A program made the position numbers and the translations under genes. Shown here in pieces: positions 9,358 to 18,472 of a stretch of 64,000 bases of DNA (its first letter is position 1; each line of letters opens with the position of its first letter). Source of the stretch: Sinorhizobium psoraleae (GTDB lineage Bacteria > Pseudomonadota > Alphaproteobacteria > Rhizobiales > Rhizobiaceae). The stretch is from NCBI RefSeq assembly GCF_013283645.1, contig NZ_JABEKV010000003.1:558001-622000 (forward strand). The letters run 5' to 3'. Below the pieces are notes generated by a model. The model worked only from the letters and a program-made list of their open reading frames with translations. It was not told where the DNA came from and ran no database searches.

Positions 9358-10345
9358 TCCGATTACGCGCCGCCGTGCTGTCTGCATCATGGCCGCCGCT
9401 GCCGGACTTCCATTGCTGGGACCCGGCACGCAAGCGAGGGCCGCTGCCCCCGCGGTCACCTGGAAGGGCCAGGCCTTGGGAGCGCCGGCGACAATAATTT
9501 TGCACGTAGATGACGAGGCACAAGCCGCCCGTCTGATCGACCGCGTTATCGCGGAGGTTTCGCGGCTCGAGAGCGTGTTCAGCCTCTACCGGAGCGACTC
9601 GGTCCTCTCGGAGCTGAACCGGGCGGGAGCAATTGCTGCTCCGCCTTCGGATCTGGTGCGCCTGCTTGAGGCGTGCCGCAAATACTGGAAGGCGACGAAT
9701 GGCGCCTTCGACCCCACCGTCCAGCCGCTGTGGGCGCTTTACGCAGGGCATTTCTCCGTAGAGGGTCCCGATCCCGCGGGCCCGTCCGATGACGAGAAGG
9801 TGCAGGCGTTGGCGCGGGTCGGCTTCGACAAGGTCAGGCTCGGCCGCGACCGCGTGGCGTTCATCCGGCCAGGAATGGCCCTGACGCTAAACGGCGTCGC
9901 GCAAGGCTACATAACCGACCGCGTCGTCGAGTTGCTCAAGGACGCGGGCATCGCAAACAGCCTCGTCAGCATGGGGGAGATGCGCGCAATCGGAGCGCGA
10001 AACGACGGCAGCCCATGGCGGGTCGGTCTTGCGTCGAGGGAAGATGCGCCGGCACCGGAAAGCACTCTGGACATCGTCAACAAGGCCGTCGCTACGTCGA
10101 GCCAGGACGGCTTTCTTTTCGGCGACTCCGGCCGCTACGGCCACATTATCGATCCGCACAGCGGGGGAGCGCCGAAACTCTTCAAGAGGATCAGTGTCAT
10201 AGCCCCGACGGCGACGGAAGCGGATGCTTTCTCAACTGCGTTCAGCCTGATGGACATGTCCAACATTCGCCTCATGGGCGAACGACACCCTGATCTTACC
10301 GTTGACCTCGTTTCCAACGCGGGTGAACGCACCCGCTTCGGGTAG
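9350..10345 (+). CDS. nosX: NosX, Tat-exported FMN transferase (ApbE family)
   Basis: A 331-residue ApbE-type enzyme that attaches FMN covalently to NosR in the periplasm. The N terminus is a twin-arginine-like signal (TRRRAVCIMAAAAG, ending near ARAA). Family blocks include YRSDSVLSELNRAG, FDPTVQPLW, LNGVAQGYITD, VSMGEMRAIG and ATSSQDGF. A GGGGGG-rich ribosome site precedes the ATG at 9350. Upstream ATGs at 9293 and 9332 would push further into nosL without adding a better signal. It closes the nos operon, and a rhizobial palindromic repeat follows at once. Confidence 0.94.
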   Translation: MGNPITRRRAVCIMAAAAGLPLLGPGTQARAAAPAVTWKGQALGAPATIILHVDDEAQAARLIDRVIAEVSRLESVFSLYRSDSVLSELNRAGAIAAPPSDLVRLLEACRKYWKATNGAFDPTVQPLWALYAGHFSVEGPDPAGPSDDEKVQALARVGFDKVRLGRDRVAFIRPGMALTLNGVAQGYITDRVVELLKDAGIANSLVSMGEMRAIGARNDGSPWRVGLASREDAPAPESTLDIVNKAVATSSQDGFLFGDSGRYGHIIDPHSGGAPKLFKRISVIAPTATEADAFSTAFSLMDMSNIRLMGERHPDLTVDLVSNAGERTRFG

Positions 10346-10387
10346 GCAGCGTCCTTTGCGCGCCTGATAAGACGAGGGGCGCTGTAG
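10346..10387. repeat. Rhizobial mosaic palindrome (RIME/ABC type), partial copy
   Basis: The segment ending GGGGCGCTGTAG, with TCCTTTGCGCG followed by the CTGATAAGACG hairpin, matches the second module of the full repeat at 35233-35338. It sits directly after the nosX stop and may serve as the operon's 3' stem-loop. Confidence 0.7.
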
Positions 10388-11023
10388 GATCAGGGCCGCA
10401 CGCGTTTGCCAAGAATGGTCATTTCTTCGCTCGCGATCCGATCCTGGCTGTCCAGGATAGCCCGCCACACCCGCTTTCCGAGCTTTACGCTGAGGCGGCA
10501 CGTGCCGGCATCCTCGGTCTCCCGAGGCCGCAACCTCGATGCCGGCCGTAGAGAACTTGCTGAACAATCTCAGCTCGGACATGCGGCTCGTGCGCGAAAT
10601 CCTGCAGCGCCTTGAGGATGGCGGGCAGCAGTCGGGGCAGCTCAGGCGATAAAAATCCCGCAGGGGCGAGGTTGATCAGGGGTTAGGCGACAACTGCGGC
10701 ATTAAGTGGCGCAAGTGACGTGCTGGATCGCGTTACCGAATATGCGACCTGAACTTCTCGCTTCTTGTTGCCGCCCATGACTTCCAACATGCGCGGCAGT
10801 CACTTCGAGTCTCGGCCGGTCGAATTGTCACGCGCGTCGGCTGCACTGGACTGAGCGCTTCCCTTCGATCGCTGACGATGCGGCGGCTACAGACGGTCGA
10901 CGACAGCGCCGGCGGCCCAAAGGCGTGTCGAACATGGATCGGCCCTTGTCATCGAGCACAATTGCCTCGCCATCGAGGATGGCTGGTTACAGCAAGTGCC
11001 GGGGGGCCTCCCCGCCGGCTGGC
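10388..11023. other. Decayed intergenic region between nosX and kup
   Basis: No intact gene is supported here. On the minus strand, 10390-10570 is open and ends in a protein-like stretch (KLGKRVWRAILDSQDRI...) but lacks a convincing start. On the plus strand 10539-10652 could encode 37 residues (MPAVENLLNNLSSDM...). A ligase remnant is listed separately. The mix of short coding-like fragments suggests gene decay. Confidence 0.4.
10905..10986 (-). pseudogene. Remnant of an ATP-dependent DNA ligase (LigD-type)
   Basis: The minus strand reads PAILDGEAIVLDDKGRSMFD, which resembles the DGEx(V/I)VLDxxGRSxF segment of the nucleotidyltransferase domain of ATP-dependent DNA ligases such as LigD. A stop codon lies just upstream in frame, and similarity is lost within about ten residues downstream, so only a fragment remains. 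The match is short and made from memory of the family. Confidence 0.45.
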
Positions 11024-12925
11024 CTAGATGATGACTTGCTCTCCCAACTCGACGACACGATTTGGAGGCAGATGGAAGTACTCGGTTGGATCAATCGCCG
11101 AGTCGGCCATAACGATGAAGAGCTTGTCCTGCCACTGGGGCAGTCCTGATTGGGAGTCTGCTATCAGCTTGCGCCGGCCGAGATAGAAGGACGTCGACAT
11201 GATCTCGAACTTGAGCCCTTCCTTTCGGCAGCGCGCCAGGGCCCTTGAGACATTCTGATCATCCATGAAGCCGAATCTCAGCTCCAGTAGGCTGAACCGG
11301 TCCGAGAGCCTTGTAATTGTGTAGCGGTCCTTCTCAGGCACGTACGGGACCCTGGCGGTTTTGATGGTCAGGATGACATTGTGCTGGTGCAGCACGTGAT
11401 TGTGCTTGATGTTGTGCAACAGAACTGCCGGAGTCGTGTCGGGCGTGGCCGTCAGGAAGATAGCTGTTCCGGGCACGTCGACAGGAGCATGCTCAGACTT
11501 TCGTTCGACCATGGCTATGAACTGGCTGAGCGGAATGTCCTGGCGAGCCGTCTTTTCACGCAGCAGTCTGACACCCTTGCGCCAGGTCCACATCATCGTA
11601 ATCAAGGTGCCGGCAATGAGGATGGGCACGTAACCCCCATGGTGAACCTTGAACAAGTTGGCGCCAAGAAAGACCAGTTCGAGGCTGAACAATGGAAGCA
11701 GGACGGCTATTGCTGTCAACGCGGGCCAAGCCCATTGGCGGCGGACGAATTCGAAGGCGAGGATAGTATCAATCACCATCGCGCCGGTGATCGATACGCC
11801 GTATGCGGGGGCAAGGGCTTCGGAACTACCGAACAACAGCATGAGGGCCAGCACGCCAATCAGCAGAATGCTGTTGACCAAAGGCAGGTAGATCTGACCT
11901 GTCTGCGTTTCCGAGGTGTAGCAGATCTCGAACCTTGGCAGGAAGCCGAGGTGGATCGCTTGCCTTATGAGCGAGAACGCTCCGGTGATCACGGACTGGC
12001 TGGCGATGATCGTTGCGGCAGTGGCAAGGATCACCATCGGCAACAGGGCCCAGTTCGGGAACATCAAGAAAAACGGGTTGGAGAGAGCATCAGGATGGGA
12101 CAACACCAGGGCGCCCTGTCCGAGGTAGTTCAACGCAAGAGCCGGAAACACCACGGCAAACCAAGCCGTCTGGATGGGGAGGCGTCCGAAATGGCCTAGA
12201 TCGGCATAAAGCGCCTCGGCTCCGGTCACCGTGAGGAAGATGGCGCCGAGCACGATAAAGCCTACGAGACCGGCATTCCATAAGAAGGCAACCGCATTGA
12301 GCGGGTTGAATGCGGAAAGAATTGCCAAGTCGTCGCCTATATGCGCAACGCCGGCAGCCGCCATGACGAGAAACCAAATTAGAGTGATTGGGCCAAAGAA
12401 TATCGAGACGGCCCCGGTGCCACGGGATTGCACGGCGAAAAGCAACACGATTATCGCGACGGAGATCGGAAGGACATAATCGTGAAGCGCCGGCGTCACG
12501 AGCTTCAATCCCTCGACGGCCGAGAGCACCGACAGCGCTGGCGTGATCATCGCGTCACCGATGAACAGGGCGGCACCGAGAATGCCGGCAAAAAACATCA
12601 CGATAGGATACTTGGTTCCCCTCTTCATCAACAGGGCGAGCAGGGACAAGGTGCCTCCCTCACCATCGTTATCGGCACGAAGCAGAAAGAGCACGTACTT
12701 GATGGTAACGATGGCTGTGAGCGTCCAGATCACGAGCGAGACGAGGCCGATGACCTCGTCTCGCCCGACCCCACCTGGTCCAAATGGACGCAGTGCCTCA
12801 CGGAAGGCGTAGAGAGGACTGGTCCCGATATCACCGTAGACCACGCCGATTGCCCCAATGGTCAGCGCCAGAAACCGCAGCAGATTGTTCGCTTGTGCCG
12901 GTACGTGGTCGAGGGAGTCGGCCAA
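11024..12925 (-). CDS. kup: Kup low-affinity potassium uptake protein
   Basis: A 633-residue K+/H+ symporter of the KUP/HAK family. The N terminus contains the family signature [19 protein letters not shown] (about residues 37-55). About twelve membrane helices follow, then a C-terminal cytoplasmic domain of about 150 residues. Motifs include [20 protein letters not shown] and [24 protein letters not shown] ribosome site precedes the ATG. It stands alone, flanked by decayed DNA on both sides. Whether it is part of the adjacent accessory material or an old resident cannot be told from sequence alone. Confidence 0.96.
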   Translation of the reverse strand: MADSLDHVPAQANNLLRFLALTIGAIGVVYGDIGTSPLYAFREALRPFGPGGVGRDEVIGLVSLVIWTLTAIVTIKYVLFLLRADNDGEGGTLSLLALLMKRGTKYPIVMFFAGILGAALFIGDAMITPALSVLSAVEGLKLVTPALHDYVLPISVAIIVLLFAVQSRGTGAVSIFFGPITLIWFLVMAAAGVAHIGDDLAILSAFNPLNAVAFLWNAGLVGFIVLGAIFLTVTGAEALYADLGHFGRLPIQTAWFAVVFPALALNYLGQGALVLSHPDALSNPFFLMFPNWALLPMVILATAATIIASQSVITGAFSLIRQAIHLGFLPRFEICYTSETQTGQIYLPLVNSILLIGVLALMLLFGSSEALAPAYGVSITGAMVIDTILAFEFVRRQWAWPALTAIAVLLPLFSLELVFLGANLFKVHHGGYVPILIAGTLITMMWTWRKGVRLLREKTARQDIPLSQFIAMVERKSEHAPVDVPGTAIFLTATPDTTPAVLLHNIKHNHVLHQHNVILTIKTARVPYVPEKDRYTITRLSDRFSLLELRFGFMDDQNVSRALARCRKEGLKFEIMSTSFYLGRRKLIADSQSGLPQWQDKLFIVMADSAIDPTEYFHLPPNRVVELGEQVII

Positions 12926-13511
12926 TGTGTTCTCCCAGTGTTGATCGGGCGACGTGCTGATGCAGTTGAAGACATAGATACCGCCCGTTCGAGAGTCGAG
13001 CCACCGAACTAACTGAACCGCGTTCTTATTTGTTCCTGCTTAAAGAACACCGGAACGCTCAATCCATCCGGTGAACACGGCGTATAACCGTCGAGATATT
13101 CTTCGAGTAGAGGCATTGCGCTTGATTTCACCTGTGCCGTCTCTAACTCTCTAGGGGTAGCGACGTTCGCAGCGGTTCCCTTGGATGGAACAGGGCGAAT
13201 GAGCCCCAGCTACATGATGAATACGTCGCGATCGGAGCTGCAGCGGACCCGGCCAATCCATGTGCAGCTCTATTGCCGTTTGGGCGCGACGAGTTGCCGT
13301 CACGCCGGCTGTAACTCTTTAGGTCCTGGGCTGCGGTCGCCTTCGCCACCATCGTCGTCCGGCCACCATCCTTGCCAATCATCGCCGAGCGCTTCTTTCG
13401 CCTGCTGGCCGCTCAGTCGGGTCAATAGCTGCTGAAGAAACTGGTGCTCGGTGACTCCGCTAGCCGCCGCTCGCTTCTGGCGCACCAAAAAAAGGAAGCG
13501 ACTTATCGCTT
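12926..13511. other. Region upstream of kup without a supported gene
   Basis: This stretch should hold the kup promoter, but no clear site stands out. A GTG-started minus-strand frame at 13300-13488 (62 residues, containing EHQFLQQLLTRLSGQQAKEALGD) looks protein-like but has no ribosome site. It may be a fragment belonging to the adjacent transposon remnant. Confidence 0.35.
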
Positions 13512-13804
13512 GACGGTCATCCCTGGGGATCGGCGCTGACCCATTACCCGCATGTGCACATCACCGTGCCCGGCGGGGCTGACGGATGCCACCCGCTGGA
13601 TCGCATGTCGCCCCGGCTTCTTCCTGCCCGTAAAAGTTCTGTCGCGTCTGTTCCAGCGATTTATTCCTTGAGGGCCTGATGGCACTGCGTCAATCCGGCG
13701 ATCTGTCCTTCTTCGCCGATATCACTGGGCTCGCCGAGGCGGATGCATTCATCGCCGGGCTTGCCCCTTGTCGCGCCTTCGAGCCTTGGCTTCAGGGCCC
13801 TTAG
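13512..13804 (+). pseudogene. Degenerate IS91-family transposase fragment
   Basis: Translated in three successive frames, the segment reads PWGSALTHYPHVHITVPGG, then RWIACRPGFFLPVKVLSRLF, then LEGLMALRQSGDLSFFADI. This order matches the HUH/Y2-type transposase of IS91-like elements: the HxHxxVPGG block, then CRPGFFLPVxVLSRLFR. At least two frameshifts separate the parts, and both ends of the element are missing, so it is inactive. It ends exactly where the convergent hydrolase gene ends. Confidence 0.75.
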
Positions 13805-14652
13805 GGCTCATCGGTACGTCGAGCCACAAGATCGTGAAGCTGCCGGCCGAGTACGCCGTCGCAATCAGCAAGGTCCAGGACGATGTTCATGTGGTTGAGG
13901 CCAGGAACGGAGAGCAGTTTGGCGCATTCATCCTGTGCACGCAGCAGCTCGCATAGCCCAGCCGCCTGATCTTGGAACGGCGCCGTCTCATCCGCTCCAT
14001 AGGCGATGATGCGCGACGGGCAGGAATGTTGCGAGCTGGTGAGAGGCGACCATGCGGCCGCCTCTGTCGGTGTCATCTCCGCTTCGTCTCGAAGGAAGCT
14101 GTCCGGTATCCCCGACAGGTCGTAGATGCCGCTTAGGAGCAGCAAGCCTTGAAGCGTCGGCAGGGAGGGCGGGTAGGCTTCCTCAGGCCCAGTCGCGGCG
14201 AGGAAGGAAGCGAGGTGCGCGCCTGCCGAATGACCGCTGACGGTCAGCCGCGCAGGATCTGCTCCGAAATCCCTGGCATGGGCCTGAAGCCAGAGCACCG
14301 ATCGCCGAACCTGATCCACCAGCACGTCCAGGCGTTTGCCAGGCATCAGGTCGTATTCGACCAAGGCAGCAATGCCGCCGGCCGCAAGAACCGGTGCGGC
14401 GACGAAACGATAGTTGCCCTTTTCGCCGGAGCGCCAATATCCGCCGTGAACGAACACGTGCAGGGGCGCGCCGGCCCCCGGGCGTTCCGGCAAGATGACG
14501 TCCAGGACCTCCCGGGCGCCCGGGCCGTACGGTATGTCTGCCCGCACATCGGCGCGCGCCGAAAGGGCACGGCTGCGTTCGGCGAACTCTGCGGCGATGG
14601 TGTCGAAATCGGGCACGAAGTCGCGAATGCGGTAAAGGTCCTGTGCTGTCAT
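13801..14652 (-). CDS. Alpha/beta hydrolase, kynurenine formamidase-like
   Basis: A 283-residue serine hydrolase of the BD-FAE/formamidase-like group. The oxyanion motif HGGYWRSG lies at about residue 90, the nucleophile elbow GHSAG at about 152, and the probable catalytic histidine in PGLNHMN near 255. A GGAG site precedes the ATG. It is the last gene of the leftward operon with a semialdehyde dehydrogenase, an iron alcohol dehydrogenase and an Ldh-type dehydrogenase, so it may hydrolyse an ester or lactone of the imported substrate. That role is inference. Its stop lies inside the end of the IS91 remnant, so the C terminus may have been altered by insertion. Confidence 0.8.
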   Translation of the reverse strand: MTAQDLYRIRDFVPDFDTIAAEFAERSRALSARADVRADIPYGPGAREVLDVILPERPGAGAPLHVFVHGGYWRSGEKGNYRFVAAPVLAAGGIAALVEYDLMPGKRLDVLVDQVRRSVLWLQAHARDFGADPARLTVSGHSAGAHLASFLAATGPEEAYPPSLPTLQGLLLLSGIYDLSGIPDSFLRDEAEMTPTEAAAWSPLTSSQHSCPSRIIAYGADETAPFQDQAAGLCELLRAQDECAKLLSVPGLNHMNIVLDLADCDGVLGRQLHDLVARRTDEP

Positions 14653-14667
14653 CGTCTGCTCCGCCGA

Positions 14668-16131
14668 TCAATAATCAACCGCGTAATATTTCGCCTCCAT
14701 GAATTCCAGAATGCCCGTCACGCCGCCCTCGCGGCCAAGGCCGCTCTGTTTAACGCCGCCGAAGGGAGCTGCGGGGTCTGACATCAGGCCCCTGTTGATG
14801 CCGAGCATGCCCGTTTCGATGCGCTTGCCTACCTTCATCGCACGTTTGAGGTCGCGCGAGTAGATGTACGCGGCGAGGCCATACTCCGTATCGTTTGCAA
14901 GGCGGATCGCCTCGTCGTCGCTTTCGAACTTGTAGACAGGCGCGACCGGCCCGAAGATTTCCTCACGTGCGATTGACGCGTTTACGGGGACGTTTTCGAG
15001 TACAGTCGGGGGATAGAAATAGCCGTTTTCCATAAGCGGTTTGCCGCCGGTGGTCGCCCGCGCACCCGCGGCGAGTGCGTCGGAGACGAGCCGGTCGATC
15101 TTGCGGACGGCGGTTTGCGTGATCATCGGTCCACATTGCGTCTCGGGATCGTAGCCGGGACCGATCTTCAGTGCCATCATCCGCGCAGTGAGGCCGGCGA
15201 CGAAGGCATCATGGATGCCCGCCTGGACATAGAAACGATTGGCGGCAGTGCAGGCTTCTCCAGCGTTTCGCATCTTTGCGATCATCGCACCGTCGAGTGC
15301 CGCCTCGAGGTCAGCGTCGTCGAACACGATGAAGGGCGCATTGCCGCCGAGCTCCATCGAGCAACTGACGACCGACTTGGCGGCTTCGGCAAGAAGAACG
15401 CGGCCAACGCCGGTCGAGCCGGTGAAGGAGAGCTTGCGAACGCGTGGATCGGCGAGCATCGCATTCGTTATTCCGCTTGGGTTGCTTGTGGTCAGCACGT
15501 TGACGACGCCAGGCGGGACGCCCGCCTCTTCGCCGAGACGGGCCATGGCATAGGCCGTCAGCGGCGTCTCCGAGGCAGGTTTCAGGATCACCGTGCAGCC
15601 AGCGGCAAGGGCAGGTCCGATCTTGCGGGTCGCCATCGCGGCGGGGAAATTCCAAGGTGTGATCAGGACGGCGATGCCGATCGGCTCATGGTCGACGAGG
15701 ATATTGTGCGACCCGGAGGGGGTGCGTCGGAATTCGCCTGGAATGCGGGTCGCCTCTTCAGCGTACCAGCGGAAGAATTCGGCGGCATAGGCGACTTCGC
15801 CGCGCGCGTCGGGCAGAGCCTTGCCATTTTCGAGTGCGATGAGCGTTGCAAGCTCCTCAGCGTGCTGCGTCATCAGCTGGAACCAGCGTCGCAGGATTTC
15901 CGATCGCTGGCGAGCGGGAGTGGAGCGCCACTCGGCGGCAGCGGCATCCGCGGCATCGACGGCGCGCCGTGCATCCTCGATAGAAGCGTCGGCAACCTCG
16001 GCCAGCAGATTACCGGTCGAAGGATCGAGAACGGTTATACCGCTGCCGCTTTGCCATTTGCCGCCGATGTAGAGGCCCTCGGCATGCAGGGCAGGATCGG
16101 CGTAACCGGAAAACTTGGCATGGAACGTCAT
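14668..16131 (-). CDS. NAD(P)-dependent aldehyde dehydrogenase, succinate-semialdehyde type
   Basis: A 487-residue ALDH. The PWNFPAAM segment, the FTGSTGVGR cofactor loop, the catalytic Glu in MELGGNAPF and the nucleophilic Cys in NAGEACTAANR are all present. The sequence resembles GabD-type succinate-semialdehyde dehydrogenases. An AAAGGA site precedes the ATG. It lies 17 bases after the iron alcohol dehydrogenase gene. The pair could carry out alcohol-to-aldehyde-to-acid oxidation, as 4-hydroxybutyrate and semialdehyde enzymes do in gamma-butyrolactone degradation. The actual substrate is not visible in the sequence. Confidence 0.88.
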   Translation of the reverse strand: MTFHAKFSGYADPALHAEGLYIGGKWQSGSGITVLDPSTGNLLAEVADASIEDARRAVDAADAAAAEWRSTPARQRSEILRRWFQLMTQHAEELATLIALENGKALPDARGEVAYAAEFFRWYAEEATRIPGEFRRTPSGSHNILVDHEPIGIAVLITPWNFPAAMATRKIGPALAAGCTVILKPASETPLTAYAMARLGEEAGVPPGVVNVLTTSNPSGITNAMLADPRVRKLSFTGSTGVGRVLLAEAAKSVVSCSMELGGNAPFIVFDDADLEAALDGAMIAKMRNAGEACTAANRFYVQAGIHDAFVAGLTARMMALKIGPGYDPETQCGPMITQTAVRKIDRLVSDALAAGARATTGGKPLMENGYFYPPTVLENVPVNASIAREEIFGPVAPVYKFESDDEAIRLANDTEYGLAAYIYSRDLKRAMKVGKRIETGMLGINRGLMSDPAAPFGGVKQSGLGREGGVTGILEFMEAKYYAVDY

Positions 16132-16148
16132 GAAGGGGTCCTTTCGAC

Positions 16149-17348
16149 TCAGTTCAGGCTGCAGCGATCGCCGAAATAGGCGGCGGCAACGAGGTTGCGC
16201 ATCTCGTGCGGGTTCAGCGGGCGGGGATTGTTCTGGATGAGGCGCGCAATGCCCAAGCTTTGCTCTGCCACCCAGTCGATCCGGTCTTCCTCAAGGCCGA
16301 GATCCCGCAGCGTGGCGGGAATGCCGATGCGTTCAAAGAGCGAAACGAGGGCAGGTATCACGTCATCCGGTCCGTTGAGTCCGGCCGCAAGCGCGATCTT
16401 CGCAAGTTCGTCACGGATGAGTGGCGCGTTCCAAGTCATGACATAGGGCATGAGGCAGGCGACGCCGAGGCCATGCGCCGTATGGGTAAGCGCGCCGACG
16501 GGGTACTGGATGGCGTGGGCCGCGGCGGTGCCGGCCACGCCGAATGCAAGGCCGGCAAGAGTTGCGCCAAGCATCACCTTTTCACGCGCGCCGCGGTCGG
16601 CGCCGTTCTTGCAGGCCGTTTCCAGCCCCTGCCACAGGAGGCCAATGGCGCCAAGGGCAAAATGGTCGGAAAGCGCGTTCTTACCGACGAAGACGCGCTG
16701 CTGCGCGATGCCGGGAACGGGCTCGCGCCGGATCGCGGTGAAGGCTTCGATCGCATGTGTCAGGGCGTCCGCGCCGGCGATTGCCGTCAGGCCAGGCGGG
16801 CAGGAGAGGGTGAGTTCCGGGTCGCAGATCGATACCGCCGGGATCAGGTGGGGGCTGGAAATGCCGACCTTCAGGCTGCGCTCGGCATCCGAAAGCACGG
16901 CGACGGGCGTCACCTCCGAGCCGGTGCCGGCGGTGGTGGGGATGGCGATCAACGGCATCACAGGTCCCGGCACGGTATGTTCGCCATAATAGTCCTGCGG
17001 CCGTCCGCCGTGGGTAAGGAGGAGGGCGACGCATTTTGCCATGTCGAGACATGACCCGCCACCGATGCCGATGACGAGGTCAGGAGCAAAGACCTTGGCC
17101 CGTGTAGCGCTGGCGATGGCCGATTCGACCGGGACGTCCGGCAGGGTGGAACTGTCCACCATAACCGCGAGCCCTGCTTCTTCGAGTTGCCGCACCAGCG
17201 CGAGCAAATCGGCATCCGCGGCAAGGCGCGTGTCCGTGACGACCAGCGCGCGTTGGCCGAGCCTGGCGGCGATGCCGCCAAGGGCATGGCGCTGCCCGGC
17301 GCCGAAAAGCAGTTCGCGCGGCGCCCTCAGTATGCCGAATAGGTTCAT
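16149..17348 (-). CDS. Iron-containing alcohol dehydrogenase
   Basis: A 399-residue group III (Fe-dependent) alcohol dehydrogenase. The nucleotide-binding GIGGGSCLDMAK and TTAGTGSEVTP motifs are present. Metal ligands are seen in GADALTHAIEAF and HTAHGLGVACLMPYVM. The start at 17348 is chosen because CGAGGAGA lies at the right distance. An ATG at 17372 would overlap the preceding gene without a site. Members act on 4-hydroxybutyrate, 1,2-diols, maleylacetate or lactaldehyde. Its ALDH neighbour favours a hydroxyacid or diol substrate (inference). Confidence 0.9.
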   Translation of the reverse strand: MNLFGILRAPRELLFGAGQRHALGGIAARLGQRALVVTDTRLAADADLLALVRQLEEAGLAVMVDSSTLPDVPVESAIASATRAKVFAPDLVIGIGGGSCLDMAKCVALLLTHGGRPQDYYGEHTVPGPVMPLIAIPTTAGTGSEVTPVAVLSDAERSLKVGISSPHLIPAVSICDPELTLSCPPGLTAIAGADALTHAIEAFTAIRREPVPGIAQQRVFVGKNALSDHFALGAIGLLWQGLETACKNGADRGAREKVMLGATLAGLAFGVAGTAAAHAIQYPVGALTHTAHGLGVACLMPYVMTWNAPLIRDELAKIALAAGLNGPDDVIPALVSLFERIGIPATLRDLGLEEDRIDWVAEQSLGIARLIQNNPRPLNPHEMRNLVAAAYFGDRCSLN

Positions 17349-17368
17349 TCCGTGTCTCCTCGCTGAAT

Positions 17369-18373
17369 TCAAGCGGCCTCGAGGGCCGTAAGGTGTTCGA
17401 AAAGCGGCTGCGGCAGTTCGATCCCGGTTTTCGCGGTTGCAGCGCGACGTGCTCGTGCACCATCGCCCGGAATGGCGACTGGTTGGGTGGGGTCGAGCGG
17501 GCGGGATAGGCGCAGGCGGTCGAGATAGGCGGCAAGTGCTGCTGTACTACCCGAACCTGCCGACGGATCGATCAGAATGACAAGGTCGCCTTTGTTGGCG
17601 GGGTGAATGTCGTCGAGCGTTCCATGTACGTCAGGTGCGAGATCGGATCCGGCAAGCGCCGCGACCAGAAGCTCGATCGCAAGACCCAGGCCATATCCCT
17701 TGGCGTCGCCGAAGGGCGCGATCGCTCCTGCCTTTGCTGCGTGCGGATCGGTTGTCGGGCGACCGTCTCGGTCCATTGCCCAGCCGGGTGGGATCGGTAG
17801 GCCGCGCATCGCATGGCTGTTGATCTTGCCCATGGAAACGACGCTGGTTGCGAGATCCAGCACGAAAGGATCGCCATCAGCAGGAATGCCGATCGCGATC
17901 GGATTGGTGCCGAGCATGGCTTGCGTTCCGCCGTATGGGTGCACGAGCGCTTCGCTGGTCGACATGACAATACCGATCAGGCCGTCGCTTGCGGCGGCCT
18001 CCGCATAATAGGCAAGCATTCCGATGTGATTGGCGTTGCGGATCGCAGCAACGGCGAGCCCAGTCTCCTTCAGGGCGCCTTGCATGACGCGCATGGCGTT
18101 CATGACCACAACCGGGCCCAGGCCGCCTTCGCCGTCGATGCTCAGAAATGCATCTCGTTGCCAGGTTCCGTTTCCACGCGTTGTGGGATTCGCCAGTCCG
18201 TTATCCAGGCGGGAAAGAAGCAACGGCAGGCGTTGCAGGCCGTGGGAGGGCAATCCGCGCAGTTCGGCCTCCAAGAGGAGGTCTGCCTGAAGGCGAGCGG
18301 AGTCGGCCGGAACTCCCCGCTTTTCGAGCAGAGCCACGGTCAAATTCCTCAGCCGAGTAGGCGGGAGCTTCAT
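17369..18373 (-). CDS. Ldh/malate dehydrogenase type 2 family oxidoreductase
   Basis: A 334-residue NAD(P)-dependent 2-hydroxyacid or imino acid oxidoreductase of the LDH2 family (relatives include YiaK, AllD, ComC and DpkA). The SHGLQRLP catalytic region is near residue 60, NANHIGMLAYYAE near 125 and NPIAIGIPADG near 165. It is the first gene of the leftward operon and faces the GntR gene across a 99-bp promoter region. The family acts on 2-oxo/2-hydroxy acids including sulfolactate and ureidoglycolate, so the imported compound may be a hydroxylated acid or give rise to one. Confidence 0.85.
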   Translation of the reverse strand: MKLPPTRLRNLTVALLEKRGVPADSARLQADLLLEAELRGLPSHGLQRLPLLLSRLDNGLANPTTRGNGTWQRDAFLSIDGEGGLGPVVVMNAMRVMQGALKETGLAVAAIRNANHIGMLAYYAEAAASDGLIGIVMSTSEALVHPYGGTQAMLGTNPIAIGIPADGDPFVLDLATSVVSMGKINSHAMRGLPIPPGWAMDRDGRPTTDPHAAKAGAIAPFGDAKGYGLGLAIELLVAALAGSDLAPDVHGTLDDIHPANKGDLVILIDPSAGSGSTAALAAYLDRLRLSRPLDPTQPVAIPGDGARARRAATAKTGIELPQPLFEHLTALEAA

Positions 18374-18395
18374 TTCAAATCCTATATCAGATCCT

Positions 18396-18423
18396 ATACG
18401 ATATTATATTTGACATACGATAT
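18396..18423. promoter_or_regulatory. Direct repeats ATACGATAT between divergent operons
   Basis: ATACGATAT occurs at 18396-18404 and again at 18415-18423, 19 bases apart, in an AT-rich stretch between the Ldh-type gene and the GntR gene. The spacing of about two helical turns and the position in a shared promoter suggest the binding site of the adjacent GntR regulator. A related sequence (TTATCGTAT, the reverse complement with one change) lies at 24618-24626. Confidence 0.5.
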
Positions 18424-18472
18424 CTTATTTGCAACAAAAGATCGCATGTCAATAAGCAGTCGGAGAATCGAA

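Noticed and set aside
10390-10570. Minus-strand open frame with KLGKRVWRAILDSQDRI
   Set aside because: It looks protein-like but has no start codon with a ribosome site and no family match I could name. It is left as possible decayed gene material.
13300-13488. 62-residue minus-strand frame upstream of kup
   Set aside because: It has a GTG start without a ribosome site and lies next to a transposase remnant, so it is not strong enough to call.
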